From a virus: 25,153 bases of DNA. Below are positions 7,289 through 15,317 of this stretch, in pieces (the stretch's first letter is position 1; each line of letters opens with the position of its first letter). The stretch spans positions 1 through 25,153 of the IMG/VR virus record IMGVR_UViG_3300032561_000114, one strand, 5' to 3'. The translations under genes and the position numbers were made by a program. Under the pieces are notes generated by a model, which was given only the letters and a program-made list of their open reading frames with translations, ran no database searches and was not told the origin of the DNA.

Positions 7289-7651
7289 CTACTGAAGATC
7301 GAAGGCGAGGGTGACGGGCGAGCCGCTGCCGGCATCGGTATAGGCGATGTCCACCGACAGGCCGTTGGGGATGGCGGTGACCGTCACCACCGGGGCGGGA
7401 TCGGGGGCGACCGCCGGTTCCAGCGTCATCTGGCCGCCGATCAGGGCGGCGATCTCGGCCACCGCCGGCGTCAGCCCGACATAGGTGGGCAGACCGGCGC
7501 CATACCCCGGCTGCCACAGATATTCCCCCGGATTGGTCAGCAGGCGGCGCAATACCCGCTGGCGGCCCATCTCCAGGCCATCGACGATGGCGAGGTCGCC
7601 GGTGGGACCGAACGACAGGTCGCCGGCCCACAGATGCGCGAGATCGGGCAT
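7289..7651 (-). CDS. baseplate wedge protein W (gp25/gp46-like)
   Basis: The protein has 120 residues. The segment LAIVDGLEMGRQRVLRRLLTNPGEYLWQPGYGAGLPTYVG (about 21-60) is characteristic of gp25/gp46-type wedge proteins. It includes the conserved Arg-Arg-Leu and Pro-Gly-Glu core that nucleates sheath assembly. It lies between the spike gene V and gene J, as in P2- and Mu-like phages. The stop is 12 nt from the J start. Confidence 0.85.
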   Translation of the reverse strand: MPDLAHLWAGDLSFGPTGDLAIVDGLEMGRQRVLRRLLTNPGEYLWQPGYGAGLPTYVGLTPAVAEIAALIGGQMTLEPAVAPDPAPVVTVTAIPNGLSVDIAYTDAGSGSPVTLAFDLQ

Positions 7652-7654
7652 GGT

Positions 7655-8266
7655 CTATCCAATTTCCGGCGGGCTGATGGGGTTGGTGGTGCCGGCGGTC
7701 TCGCCGGTCTGCCAGGTGTTGACGCTGGTCGGCGTCCAGTGCTGGCCGTGGCCGTTGACATCCCAGCGATACGAATTGGTGGCGTGGATCTGGATATCCG
7801 CCCCGGCCAGCCGCAGGGTCTGGCCGGCGGTGATGGTCAGGTTGGTTGCCGCCGCCAGTTCGACGCTACCGTCATTGTGGAATTTGAGCTTGCTGCCCGA
7901 TTGATGCACCAGCCAGAACTCGCCCGAGGGCGCCGGCAGCGGCTGGGTGACGGTGCTGAAGAACCGGCCGAGGACGATCCCGGCCTCGCGTCCGCCCTCC
8001 TGGAACTGGACCTCGACCACATCGCCGGGCGACGGCGGGCAGAACAGGCCCCAGCCATTGCCGCCCCACAGCGCCAGCACCGGCAGCCAGCCGGTTTCGG
8101 TGGAGCCCGCCGGCTGGTCGGGCGGCTCGGGCTGCAGCCGAACCTTGGCGCAATAGCGCACCGGGTCGAAGCCGCTGACGATGCCGATGCGGGTATGCTG
8201 GCGGTGGGCATCGGCGGCGGCGATGGCCTCGCCGCGGACGCGGTTGAGGATGCGGCCGATGCTCAC
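7655..8266 (-). CDS. baseplate assembly / spike protein V (gpV/gp45-like)
   Basis: The product has 203 residues. The likely start is GTG at 8266, overlapping the upstream hub-gene stop (GTGA); no good ATG exists in this frame nearby. An OB-fold-like region (about 28-105) includes RIGIVSGFDP, VRLQPEPPD, LPVLALWGG and PSPGDVVEVQFQEGG. A beta-helix-like tail follows (KLKFHNDGSVELAAATNLTITAG) and forms the membrane-piercing spike. It directly follows the D-like hub gene, as expected. The non-ATG start suggests coupling-dependent translation. Confidence 0.8.
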   Translation of the reverse strand: MSIGRILNRVRGEAIAAADAHRQHTRIGIVSGFDPVRYCAKVRLQPEPPDQPAGSTETGWLPVLALWGGNGWGLFCPPSPGDVVEVQFQEGGREAGIVLGRFFSTVTQPLPAPSGEFWLVHQSGSKLKFHNDGSVELAAATNLTITAGQTLRLAGADIQIHATNSYRWDVNGHGQHWTPTSVNTWQTGETAGTTNPISPPEIG

Positions 8267-9369
8267 AGCGCCACCATGGCGCGCGTCGGGTGATTCTTGG
8301 CCCGCCAGGACATGCGGAACCCTCCCGGGACGGAAAAGCCGCGCTCGACCTGATCGACGGTATAGACCCCGTCCCAGCCGCCGAAGCCGGTGGTCTTGAT
8401 CAGTTGGCGGGGGCTCAGGATCAGATCGGCGGGGCCTTCGGCCTCGATCACATATTCGTGGCGGGAGATTTCGGCCGCCATCTGCTGGGCATAGGCCACC
8501 GCCCGGTCCCACTCCAGGTTCGGCCGGGTGAAGACATAGGTCTGCGCCTCGCCGTCAGAGGATACGGACGAGGCGCGCGGCATCTTGGTTTGGATCGTGT
8601 AGCCCGATTCCTTGGCCTGATTCCACGAGTGGACCTTGACCACGATATCCTTGGCGATGGTCAGCGACCGCTTCAGCCGGGGGCGGTCGAGGGTGGCGAT
8701 GCCCGGCCCCTGGTCGCCCGGCTCGACCCAGAGATAGGGGCGCGGCGCCGTCACCGCCGGGTCCAGGCTGGGGTGGAAGTAGAGCGTGGTGCCGCCCACC
8801 CACAGGTCGTATTGCTCCTCCTGGGCCAGCCAGGACAGCAGCGCCCATTCGGTCTGTTCCGTAGTGATCCGGGCGTGGTCGATCTCGTAATAGCGCCCCA
8901 CCCGGGTGGTGGTGGCGACGACGTCGGCGGTCAGGCCGCGCCGCGCCGCCAGGGTCTGCACCACCTGGGAGGCGGTCTGGTTCTGGAATTTCTCGGCGGT
9001 CTTGGCGTCGATCAACCGGGACGACAGATCGCGGCCGGTCAGGCGCAGGGTGCGCTCGAGCGGGCAGAGCTCGACCTCATCGACCCGCCCGACGATCAGG
9101 CTGGTCAGAGCGGAGATCTCCCCGGACTCGTCAGCGAACCCGGCGGCGATCTCCACCGTCGCCGCGTCGGTGGTGGCCCACCACGCCGGATCGACGCCGG
9201 CCGGCAGGGTCTTGACGGCCAAGGTGACGGCGAAGGTGTCGGCGGAAAAGTGGCTGACATTGGTGACGGTCCATTCCGTCCACGGCACCACGATCCCGTT
9301 GACGGTGACGCGGGCTCCCGGCTGGCGCACCTGCGAGGCCACGGCATTTGGATCAACGGCGCGGGTCAA
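8263..9369 (-). CDS. baseplate hub protein, late control D-like
   Basis: The protein has 368 residues. The start is TTG at 9369, with a full GGAGG 5 nt upstream (…GGAGGCATCCTTG), overlapping the gpX-like stop. The fold resembles gpD/gp27-type hub proteins: an N-terminal beta domain (SADTFAVTLAVKTLP), LIVGRVDEVELCPLERTLRLTGRDLSSRLID (about 91-121), QTASQVVQTLAARRGL, then a beta-rich domain and a C-terminal VYTVDQVERGFSVPGGFRMSWRAK. It forms the central hub that holds the spike. Confidence 0.85.
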   Translation of the reverse strand: MTRAVDPNAVASQVRQPGARVTVNGIVVPWTEWTVTNVSHFSADTFAVTLAVKTLPAGVDPAWWATTDAATVEIAAGFADESGEISALTSLIVGRVDEVELCPLERTLRLTGRDLSSRLIDAKTAEKFQNQTASQVVQTLAARRGLTADVVATTTRVGRYYEIDHARITTEQTEWALLSWLAQEEQYDLWVGGTTLYFHPSLDPAVTAPRPYLWVEPGDQGPGIATLDRPRLKRSLTIAKDIVVKVHSWNQAKESGYTIQTKMPRASSVSSDGEAQTYVFTRPNLEWDRAVAYAQQMAAEISRHEYVIEAEGPADLILSPRQLIKTTGFGGWDGVYTVDQVERGFSVPGGFRMSWRAKNHPTRAMVAL

Positions 9370-9547
9370 GGATGCCTCCGCTGTCGGTGGGGGTGAGGGC
9401 GGGAATGGTCAGGGTGACGGTGCCGCTGATCATGGGGTCGCTCAGGCCGTTGGCCTGGGCGATGCGCCACCATTGGGTGGCGTCGCCATAGTGATCGAGG
9501 GCGAGGCGGAACAGCGTCCCGCCGCTGGTGGTGACGGTGGCATTCAT
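9353..9547 (-). CDS. tail protein X, LysM-like
   Basis: A 64-residue protein whose ATG overlaps the upstream stop (ATGA). The sequence TLFRLALDHYGDATQWWRIAQANGLSDP (about 11-38) is the compact LysM-like fold of phage tail protein X. A hydrophobic VTLTIPAL follows. It sits between the U-like and D-like genes, the usual place. It probably clamps the tape measure or hub to the baseplate; it need not bind peptidoglycan. Confidence 0.85.
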   Translation of the reverse strand: MNATVTTSGGTLFRLALDHYGDATQWWRIAQANGLSDPMISGTVTLTIPALTPTDSGGILDPRR

Positions 9548-10449
9548 GATGCCGCCGCCATGACGGCGGGGCCGTTCCAGCCGCCGTCGCCGTCGATCTG
9601 GTTGCCCAGATTGGTGGCGGCCCGGTTGGTCAGGCTTTGCAGGGCCAGCAGTTGCGCCATCTGCTGGAAGGCCAGCGACGACATCGCCAGGGTCGCGGCC
9701 GATGCCAGCGCCGCCATGCCGCCGCCCGGCAGCGCCGTCGCCTGGAGCAGCGGCGCGGTCACCGCGATGGCGGCGGTGACGGAATTGGACAGGCCGAGCA
9801 GCGATCCCATCAGGGCGCTGGACGGTCCCGCCGCGGTGGCGCCGGCTGCTGCCGCCCCGATCAGCGCGCCGATGGCGGTATAGTTGCCGGCCCGGACGGA
9901 CTGATAGGCGGCGTAGGCGGTGGCCACGGCGCGCAATTGGGTCAGGACGTTGGCCTCGGCGAGACCGAGGGCCTGCATGGCGGCCATATCGGCGGCCAGG
10001 GCCTGATCGACGCTGGGGGGCGTCGCCAGCAGGGGGCGATTGCTGTTGATCACCACCGACAGGGTCAGCTTGTAGGGAATCTCCAGCCCGGCCATCTGAA
10101 CGTCGTAATGGAACCGGCGGATCACCACCTGGCGGCGGAACCCGCTGAAGGTGAGGGTCAGTTGGCGGCCCCCTGCCCGCAGGGTGTCGAGGCGCAGGGC
10201 GCGAAGCTGGGCATTGGCGCCACGGAACCGCCCGCTCCATTCCACGTCGCGCTCGTCCGGTCCCATGGCGTCGATCACCCGGACGCCGCCGGGCAGCTTG
10301 TGCTCGGCCAGCATATGATCGCCGCCCAGCGGCAGGGATTCGGGGATCTCGAACTCGGAGAACACCACGTCGCCCAAGGTCAGGTTGGGGCCAGCCGAGA
10401 GCATCTGTCCGGAGGGGCCGGCGCTCGATGATGTTGGGGTGACGGGCAT
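9544..10449 (-). CDS. tail/baseplate protein, gpU-like N-terminus with Ala-rich tail
   Basis: The protein has 301 residues from the ATG at 10449, which overlaps the tape-measure stop by one base (TGATG). Residues about 18-140 carry a gpU-like pattern: LTLGDVVFSEFEIPESLP, HKLPGGVRVIDAMGPDERDVEWSGRF, RALRLDTLRAGGRQLTLTF and YKLTLSVV. The C-terminal half is Ala/Leu-rich helix, likely extending along the hub. Position between tape measure and gpX supports a baseplate-tail tube junction role. Confidence 0.7.
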   Translation of the reverse strand: MPVTPTSSSAGPSGQMLSAGPNLTLGDVVFSEFEIPESLPLGGDHMLAEHKLPGGVRVIDAMGPDERDVEWSGRFRGANAQLRALRLDTLRAGGRQLTLTFSGFRRQVVIRRFHYDVQMAGLEIPYKLTLSVVINSNRPLLATPPSVDQALAADMAAMQALGLAEANVLTQLRAVATAYAAYQSVRAGNYTAIGALIGAAAAGATAAGPSSALMGSLLGLSNSVTAAIAVTAPLLQATALPGGGMAALASAATLAMSSLAFQQMAQLLALQSLTNRAATNLGNQIDGDGGWNGPAVMAAAS

Positions 10450-12038
10450 CAGGGCATCATCGGCAGGAAGGTGGGGGCGAGCGACTGGCGGCCGTCGAAG
10501 CCGGTCCCGGAATCCGGGGCGCGGTCCATGCCGTCGGCCATGTGTTTGGTGACGCTGGTGGCGATGACCTTGCCGTCGAGTACGGTCGTGTTGGTCAGGT
10601 TGATGGTCTGGGGCTGCCCCCCAATGCCGAATTTCTCCCGCTGCTCGGCATAGCTCAGGCCGAAGCCGACCTTGCTGGCCTTGTCGTCGATCCACGACAT
10701 GCCGGGGATGGTCTTATCCATCCAGCCGCCGGCCTTGTCCTCGGGATCGACGGCGGAGACCACCCCATGGGCGACCGCCCCATAAACCCCGCCCTTGGCC
10801 AGCAGCGCGATCAACGGTCCCAGCGCCCCGCCAAGGGCGGTGAATCCGTTCGACAGGCCCATCAGCTTGGCCCCTGCAGGAAACCCCTTAAGCGCCAGCC
10901 CCAGCGTGGCGATCCCACCCGAGACCGGCATCAACACGCCGCCAAGGCCGGCGGCGGCGGCAAGACCCGCCGCCCCGATCTTGACCCATTTTGTGAGGGT
11001 GCCGTGCTCTCGGGCAAAGGCCATGACCCGCTCAAGGACGCCATTGAGGCGCTCGAACCCGGCGATGGCCAGCGGCAGGATGTTGCGCCCAGGCTCCGGC
11101 GTCAGATCGGCGCGCCGCGCCTCGTCTTGGAGGAGCTTGCCGCTCAGTGTGCCGGCGCCGGCGGTGGCCATGCTCTGTTGAATCCCCTCCCGATGGCTGG
11201 ACCTCCCCAACATCAGGTCAGTGAATTTGCGATCGCCGGTCATCCTGGACAGCGCCCCCGCCATGGCGGAGCCGTCCCTGATAGCGGTGGCGCGCAGATG
11301 CTCCGTCCAGGCAAACGGGTCCGTCCCATCCTTGAGCGCGCCCGGATCGCCGCCGGCCTGCCCCGGTTCCCGCATTCCGTTCCCGGCCATCAGGTCGGCG
11401 ATTTGCCGGGTGGTGTGCCCCAGGACCCATTCCCGGCAACCGGCCAGCAGCCCGTCGCCGATTCTGCCGGGGCCGGCCGCCTTCGCCGGGTCCATCGTCC
11501 CGAGGAACAAGGCGCGGTCCGACCGTGCCTGTGCCGCGATCCCGCCGGCCATGATCAACTCCAGGGATTGATCGGGCGCCGCCCGACCGCCGGAAGCGGT
11601 ATAGGCCTTGGTGATCAGGCTCAACACGTCGTTGAAGCGATCCGGGGTGAAGCCCCCGGTCGCCGGATCGCCGAGGGGGCCGCGCTGCTCGGCGCGTTTG
11701 GGCGCATCCATGATCACCCGTTCGGCCACGTCGCCATCCCGGGCCATGGCCGAGGCGAAGTTGCCATGGTTAATACCCGGGAAGCGGAGCACCGCCAATT
11801 GGTCCTGGTGCCGCCTCGCCTCATCCAGCATCCCCTCGTCCATTTTCAGGACGAGGTTTCCCGCGGCGCGCTGAGCTCCGCCGAACGTCGACATCTTGCC
11901 GATGCGGGCCAGCCTCTGCTCCAACGCATCGGCACCCGCATTCGCCGATTGGAAGTGGCGCGACAGCGCCGCCAGACCGCTGGTAACATTCTCGATGAGG
12001 GCGATTCTCACCGCGACCTGATAGGCTTCAATCGTCAT
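10449..12038 (-). CDS. tail tape measure protein
   Basis: The product has 529 residues. I choose the ATG at 12038 (MTIEAYQVAVRI) because GAGAGG lies about 8 nt upstream; an in-frame ATG at 12092 is possible but less typical. The N-terminal helix (SGLAALSRHFQSANAGADALEQRLARIGK) is typical of tape measure proteins. A hydrophobic Gly/Ala segment near the middle-end (WVKIGAAGLAAAAGLGGVLMP) could enter the host membrane. It follows the chaperone frameshift gene and precedes baseplate genes. At about 1.5 Å per residue it predicts a tail near 80 nm, short for a myophage. Confidence 0.85.
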   Translation of the reverse strand: MTIEAYQVAVRIALIENVTSGLAALSRHFQSANAGADALEQRLARIGKMSTFGGAQRAAGNLVLKMDEGMLDEARRHQDQLAVLRFPGINHGNFASAMARDGDVAERVIMDAPKRAEQRGPLGDPATGGFTPDRFNDVLSLITKAYTASGGRAAPDQSLELIMAGGIAAQARSDRALFLGTMDPAKAAGPGRIGDGLLAGCREWVLGHTTRQIADLMAGNGMREPGQAGGDPGALKDGTDPFAWTEHLRATAIRDGSAMAGALSRMTGDRKFTDLMLGRSSHREGIQQSMATAGAGTLSGKLLQDEARRADLTPEPGRNILPLAIAGFERLNGVLERVMAFAREHGTLTKWVKIGAAGLAAAAGLGGVLMPVSGGIATLGLALKGFPAGAKLMGLSNGFTALGGALGPLIALLAKGGVYGAVAHGVVSAVDPEDKAGGWMDKTIPGMSWIDDKASKVGFGLSYAEQREKFGIGGQPQTINLTNTTVLDGKVIATSVTKHMADGMDRAPDSGTGFDGRQSLAPTFLPMMP

Positions 12039-12114
12039 GACCACGCCTCTCTCCGATACCCGCGCTTGGCTCGCCGACCGTTTCCGGTTCATCGACCACC
12101 CCGATCCTCACCAC

Positions 12115-12603
12115 CTAAACTTTGTGGTCGTATCCCAGGCTCTGATGAATCTGGGCATTGCCCCGCAGGCCCTGCACCGCAGCCGTCCCGACCAGCGTCC
12201 TGATGACCTCGTGATTGCGCTCGACCGCCGGCCCCATGAAGGGGCGCGGCGGCATCTTCGCCGTGCCGAATTCCTGGTCGACGGCAACCTCCGAGGTTGA
12301 TCCGATGACCGCCTGCCGCCCTTTCGTCTCGTGACTGATCGAGTGGAGCAACTCGCCCGACCGAAGCAGAGGGTCGTTCTCGGTGAAGCCCTGCCGCACC
12401 CGGTCTTCCTTGGTGGATTCGGCGAGTTCGGCCCAGGCGGGAAAGGGGCCGATCTCATCCTGGTAGCGGCCGATCTCGGCTTTCGCCGTGGCCTCGACCT
12501 TTCTCGCCGCCACCTCAAGGCCATGCTCAAGGGCCTTTTCGGTGACAATCCGGAGCGCCAGCAATTCGACCGCGAACGCCCCCAGGCTGCCGAATTGCTT
12601 CAT
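12115..12603 (-). CDS. HK97 gp10-like / virion morphogenesis protein
   Basis: The protein has 162 residues from the ATG at 12603, which overlaps the stop of the frameshift extension (ATGA). It contains a helical N-terminus with many Ala/Glu/Lys, the segment DPLLRSGELLHSISHE, and AKMPPRPFMGPA near residues 118-130. The PRPF(L/M)GPA signature is typical of HK97 gp10-like and Mu virion morphogenesis proteins, which act at the neck or in tail completion. These usually sit among connector genes; here it lies between the tail chaperone and the tape measure, which is odd. Confidence 0.7.
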   Translation of the reverse strand: MKQFGSLGAFAVELLALRIVTEKALEHGLEVAARKVEATAKAEIGRYQDEIGPFPAWAELAESTKEDRVRQGFTENDPLLRSGELLHSISHETKGRQAVIGSTSEVAVDQEFGTAKMPPRPFMGPAVERNHEVIRTLVGTAAVQGLRGNAQIHQSLGYDHKV

Positions 12604-13141
12604 GGCTTGCGCTCCTTGAACCGCATGGCGCCGATGTCGAATTCGGCGCCGTGGAACTCGCTGAACTTGATGGCCATCCATTGACGATGGGGGGTGTCCA
12701 GCGAGAACGCCACGTCGAAGGGGACTCCGTTATGGACGAGCCACAGGCATTCGTTGGCGGCGTCGTCCCTCAGGAGTTTTTTAGGTCGGACTCCTCCATT
12801 CCTTTCGGCATGAAGTTCTCCGCCACCGCCATCTGCACCGCCTCGTTGCCATTGTCGCCCAGACGCTGATAGAGGGCGCGCAACTGGAGTTCGTTGGAGG
12901 GGGTGGAAACGGTGTCACCATCGATCTGCCGCACGAATTTGAGGTGGGCGACCTCGGCGAGATAGATCAGGTTGAGCTTGTCACCGCCGGCCGCCTTGGC
13001 GAAATCCAGGTTGTCGAGGGGCCGGGGCTTGCCGATGACGATGACACGGCCATCGGCGTCGGTGACGGAGATGGTCGCGGCGGCGGCCTTGATGATCTTT
13101 TCCGACGGGGTTGCCCCGTCCCGCATTGTCACTTTTGCCAT
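12600..13141 (-). CDS. -1 frameshift product of the tail assembly chaperone (G-T type)
   Basis: At 12782-12776 (minus strand) the 0-frame codons CTA AAA AAC form the canonical slippery heptamer A AAA AAC, four codons before the 0-frame stop. GGAGGAG lies 8 nt upstream (12797-12791), the place of the dnaX stimulator. After a -1 slip the frame stays open for 58 codons and ends exactly at the start of the next gene (ATGA at 12600-12603), giving about 180 residues. The extension is rich in Trp, His and charged residues and reads as real protein (LWLVHNGVPFDVAFS). This is the lambda G/G-T arrangement. Coordinates give the whole span; the join is near 12776. Confidence 0.85.
12770..13141 (-). CDS. 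tail assembly chaperone (G-type short form)
   Basis: The unshifted product has 123 residues. It lies between tail tube and tape measure, where tail chaperones are encoded. The segment GKPRPLDNLDFAKAAGGDKLNLIYLAEVAHLKFVRQIDG is typical of these families, followed by the helical LQLRALYQRLGDNGNEAVQMAVAENF. The protein should coat the tape measure during tail assembly and is absent from the virion. A slippery A AAA AAC at its end yields a longer form. The ATG at 13141 is 1 nt from the tail tube stop. Confidence 0.85.
   Translation of the reverse strand: MAKVTMRDGATPSEKIIKAAAATISVTDADGRVIVIGKPRPLDNLDFAKAAGGDKLNLIYLAEVAHLKFVRQIDGDTVSTPSNELQLRALYQRLGDNGNEAVQMAVAENFMPKGMEESDLKNS
12776..12797 (-). 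promoter_or_regulatory. programmed -1 frameshift site with Shine-Dalgarno-like stimulator
   Basis: Reading the minus strand: GGAGGAG (12797-12791), 8 nt, then A AAA AAC (12782-12776) in the correct phase (CTA AAA AAC), followed by TCC TGA. Heptamer, phase, upstream SD-like element and a downstream open -1 frame are all present. Confidence 0.88.
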
Positions 13142-13142
13142 A

Positions 13143-13574
13143 TCACATCACCTTCTTGCGGCGGTTGGCGAAGCCGGCGACGCTCATCTGGATCAGCTTG
13201 TCGCCCGCCTTCTCGCCGGCATCGTCGAATTTCAGCGTCACCCCCTCGTAGCGGTACTGGCTGATGGAGCCGTCCGGGTTGGTGATGGTTTCCTGCACCG
13301 TTCCGGGCGCCTGGTTGATGCCGGCGAAATAGTCGGCCTCCACCTGGGCGAAATAGTCGTCGGCGGTGGAATCGCCGCGATCCAGCTTGAAGGTCAGATC
13401 CCAGCCGGCCGGGACATAGCCCTCGCGGTGGGTGCCGTCCAGGGCCACCGATTTGAGGTCGGTATGCTTGGGCTTGGCGTGAAAGCTGGTGGTGATGGAG
13501 AAGCTGACGAGGCCATAGGAGGTGACGATATCCACCGTCACGTCGCGGCCGACGCTTTGGTCGTTGATGGGCAT
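13143..13574 (-). CDS. tail tube protein
   Basis: The protein has 143 residues, a typical length for P2 FII/Mu M-like tubes. Beta-rich segments and the pattern VTVDIVTSYGLVSFSITTSFHAKPKHTD, GYVPAGWDLTFKLDRGDSTADDYFAQVE and a C-terminal VTLKFDDAGEKAGDKLIQMSVAGFANRRKK fit the tube fold. It directly follows the sheath gene and precedes the chaperone, the canonical order. It polymerises inside the sheath. Confidence 0.85.
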   Translation of the reverse strand: MPINDQSVGRDVTVDIVTSYGLVSFSITTSFHAKPKHTDLKSVALDGTHREGYVPAGWDLTFKLDRGDSTADDYFAQVEADYFAGINQAPGTVQETITNPDGSISQYRYEGVTLKFDDAGEKAGDKLIQMSVAGFANRRKKVM

Positions 13575-13586
13575 GGGAAGGGTTCC

Positions 13587-15131
13587 TTACGCGGCCAGGG
13601 TGTTGGTCAGGCGGACGCTGACGGACTGGCCGCCCTCCAGATTGACCAGGAAGAACCAGACGATGGACAGATACTTGACCTGGACATCGGCCTGCATGTA
13701 GCCGAGCGCCACCCGGCTGTCGGGGTTGTTGGTCTGGTCCAGCACCACGCTGAAGGCCGGGCCGCCGTTGACGTCGCCGATCATGCCCTGCTGTTCCAGG
13801 CCGGACAGGAACGCCGCGATCGAGGCCTTGGCCTTGCTCCGCAGATCCTTGGTCTGGGGCTGGCCCACCACCCAGCCATAGGACGCCGCCAGGGTGATGG
13901 CCAGGTAGTTGGTCATGCGGGTGTAGTTGTCGCCGTTGCGGGTGGGATCGCTGCTGGCGTTGCGGCCGGTGCGGCAGCCGTAATAATTGCCGCCGGGGCA
14001 GGGATTGGTCACCACGTCCAGGCGGCTGGTGGCGGTGGCGCCGATCTCGGCCAGGCTGTAGGGCTGGTTCTGGCTGCTGCGCTGGGTGCCGACCACCCCG
14101 GCCAGCGGCTGGTTGAGCGACGACAGATGCGGCGAGGTGGCGGCGATCCGGGCCGCCACCATGGTGGCCGGCGACAGCAGCCGCAGCACGCCGTTGACGG
14201 TGTCGTTCCAATAGGTCCAATCACCCACCAGCGGCTTCAGGGCCGGGTCGTCGGTGCCGGCGGTGTTGAGCAAGGTCGAGGTGGCGGAATAGGAGGTTCC
14301 GGCCGCCGCCGCGTTGACCGAATAGATCCCCTCGGACTCGGCGAAGGCGACGATGGTGGGCCAACCGGTCGAGGTGGTGTGGTCGATGAGGTTGAGCACC
14401 TGGACGCCGGAACCGCGCAGGGCGTACATGCCGGTGCGGGCCGACGGCGTCGTGCCATCGGTGCCCAGCAGCAAGGTGTCGGTGATCGTGGTGGTGCCAT
14501 CGCTGCCGCCGGAGAGGGTGACGGCGCCGGCGACGGCGGGGGCGGCGCTGGAGGTGCCGAGACTGGCCACCGCCAGCTGCGACGGACCACGGATACCGCT
14601 CTGGCCGTTGTTGACGGCGCTGACCAGATTGACCCAGAACGCCGCACCGCTGCCGCCGATATTGTCGAACACCTCGGCGGTATAGGTCGGGCGCTGGAGG
14701 GTCAGCTTGAAGCTGCCGGTCCTGGTGCCGGCGGCCATAGTTGCGGTCAGGGTGTTGCCGACCACGCCACTGTAGAACGCGGTCAGGGTAGCGCCGGTGA
14801 CGGGGGTGCCGGCGGTGTCCACCAGCGCGGCCGTGGCGGCGGCGTCGGTGCCGTCGGTGATCCGTACCGCCCGCACATTCTGGGCGCCGGCCTGAGCGGA
14901 AACCGCCAGGGCGGTGGCGAGATCGCGGGAGCGCACCGTCACCGGCCCGAAGGTATCGGGACTGGCCAGGATGGCCGAGTTGACCGGTCCCCACGACCCG
15001 ACGCCGACCAGACCGAGACTATCGGAGGGGACGCCGTTGATATAGAGGGTGCGCGGCGGAATTTTCTGGATGTAGACATCCGGGGCGGTCAGCGCCGTGG
15101 TGTTGAGCGCGCCAAGGGCATAAACGGGCAT
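13587..15131 (-). CDS. contractile tail sheath protein
   Basis: The protein has 514 residues. The N-terminus (APDVYIQKIPPRTLYINGVPSDSLGLVGVGSWGPVN) is the standard sheath start that links neighbouring subunits. The C-terminal third contains TRNGDNYTRMTNYLAITLAASYGWVVGQPQTKDLRSKAKASIAAFLSGL, typical of the conserved sheath domain IV. It shows that the particle has a contractile (myovirus-type) tail. The middle is a beta-rich surface domain with Ala/Gly/Thr repeats. Confidence 0.93.
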   Translation of the reverse strand: MPVYALGALNTTALTAPDVYIQKIPPRTLYINGVPSDSLGLVGVGSWGPVNSAILASPDTFGPVTVRSRDLATALAVSAQAGAQNVRAVRITDGTDAAATAALVDTAGTPVTGATLTAFYSGVVGNTLTATMAAGTRTGSFKLTLQRPTYTAEVFDNIGGSGAAFWVNLVSAVNNGQSGIRGPSQLAVASLGTSSAAPAVAGAVTLSGGSDGTTTITDTLLLGTDGTTPSARTGMYALRGSGVQVLNLIDHTTSTGWPTIVAFAESEGIYSVNAAAAGTSYSATSTLLNTAGTDDPALKPLVGDWTYWNDTVNGVLRLLSPATMVAARIAATSPHLSSLNQPLAGVVGTQRSSQNQPYSLAEIGATATSRLDVVTNPCPGGNYYGCRTGRNASSDPTRNGDNYTRMTNYLAITLAASYGWVVGQPQTKDLRSKAKASIAAFLSGLEQQGMIGDVNGGPAFSVVLDQTNNPDSRVALGYMQADVQVKYLSIVWFFLVNLEGGQSVSVRLTNTLAA

Positions 15132-15146
15132 GGGTCAGGCCTCCGG

Positions 15147-15317
15147 TCAGGCGGTGGGGGCGGGAGCGGTCTTCGGCGCCGGGGCATCGGGCAGTTCGAC
15201 CCGGTTGACGTGGTGGGCGTTGTCGCCCGCCAGCACGGCGGCGATGGCGGCCGGATCGGTGATGCGGTCCCCCCGCGCATAAGCGCCGAAGGGGTGAATG
15301 ACGGTGAGGGCCTTCAT
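15147..15317 (-). CDS. small hypothetical protein upstream of the tail sheath
   Basis: A 56-residue ORF whose ATG overlaps the upstream stop (ATGA at 15314-15317) and whose stop lies 16 nt before the sheath start. It contains GAYARGDRITDPAAIAAVLAGDNAHHVNRV. This short pattern (Y..GD.I.D...I...L) is common in small phage proteins placed just before the sheath gene. The tail is Pro/Ala-rich. Tight coupling on both sides makes it a real gene. Function unknown; perhaps a tail or neck accessory. Confidence 0.75.
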   Translation of the reverse strand: MKALTVIHPFGAYARGDRITDPAAIAAVLAGDNAHHVNRVELPDAPAPKTAPAPTA

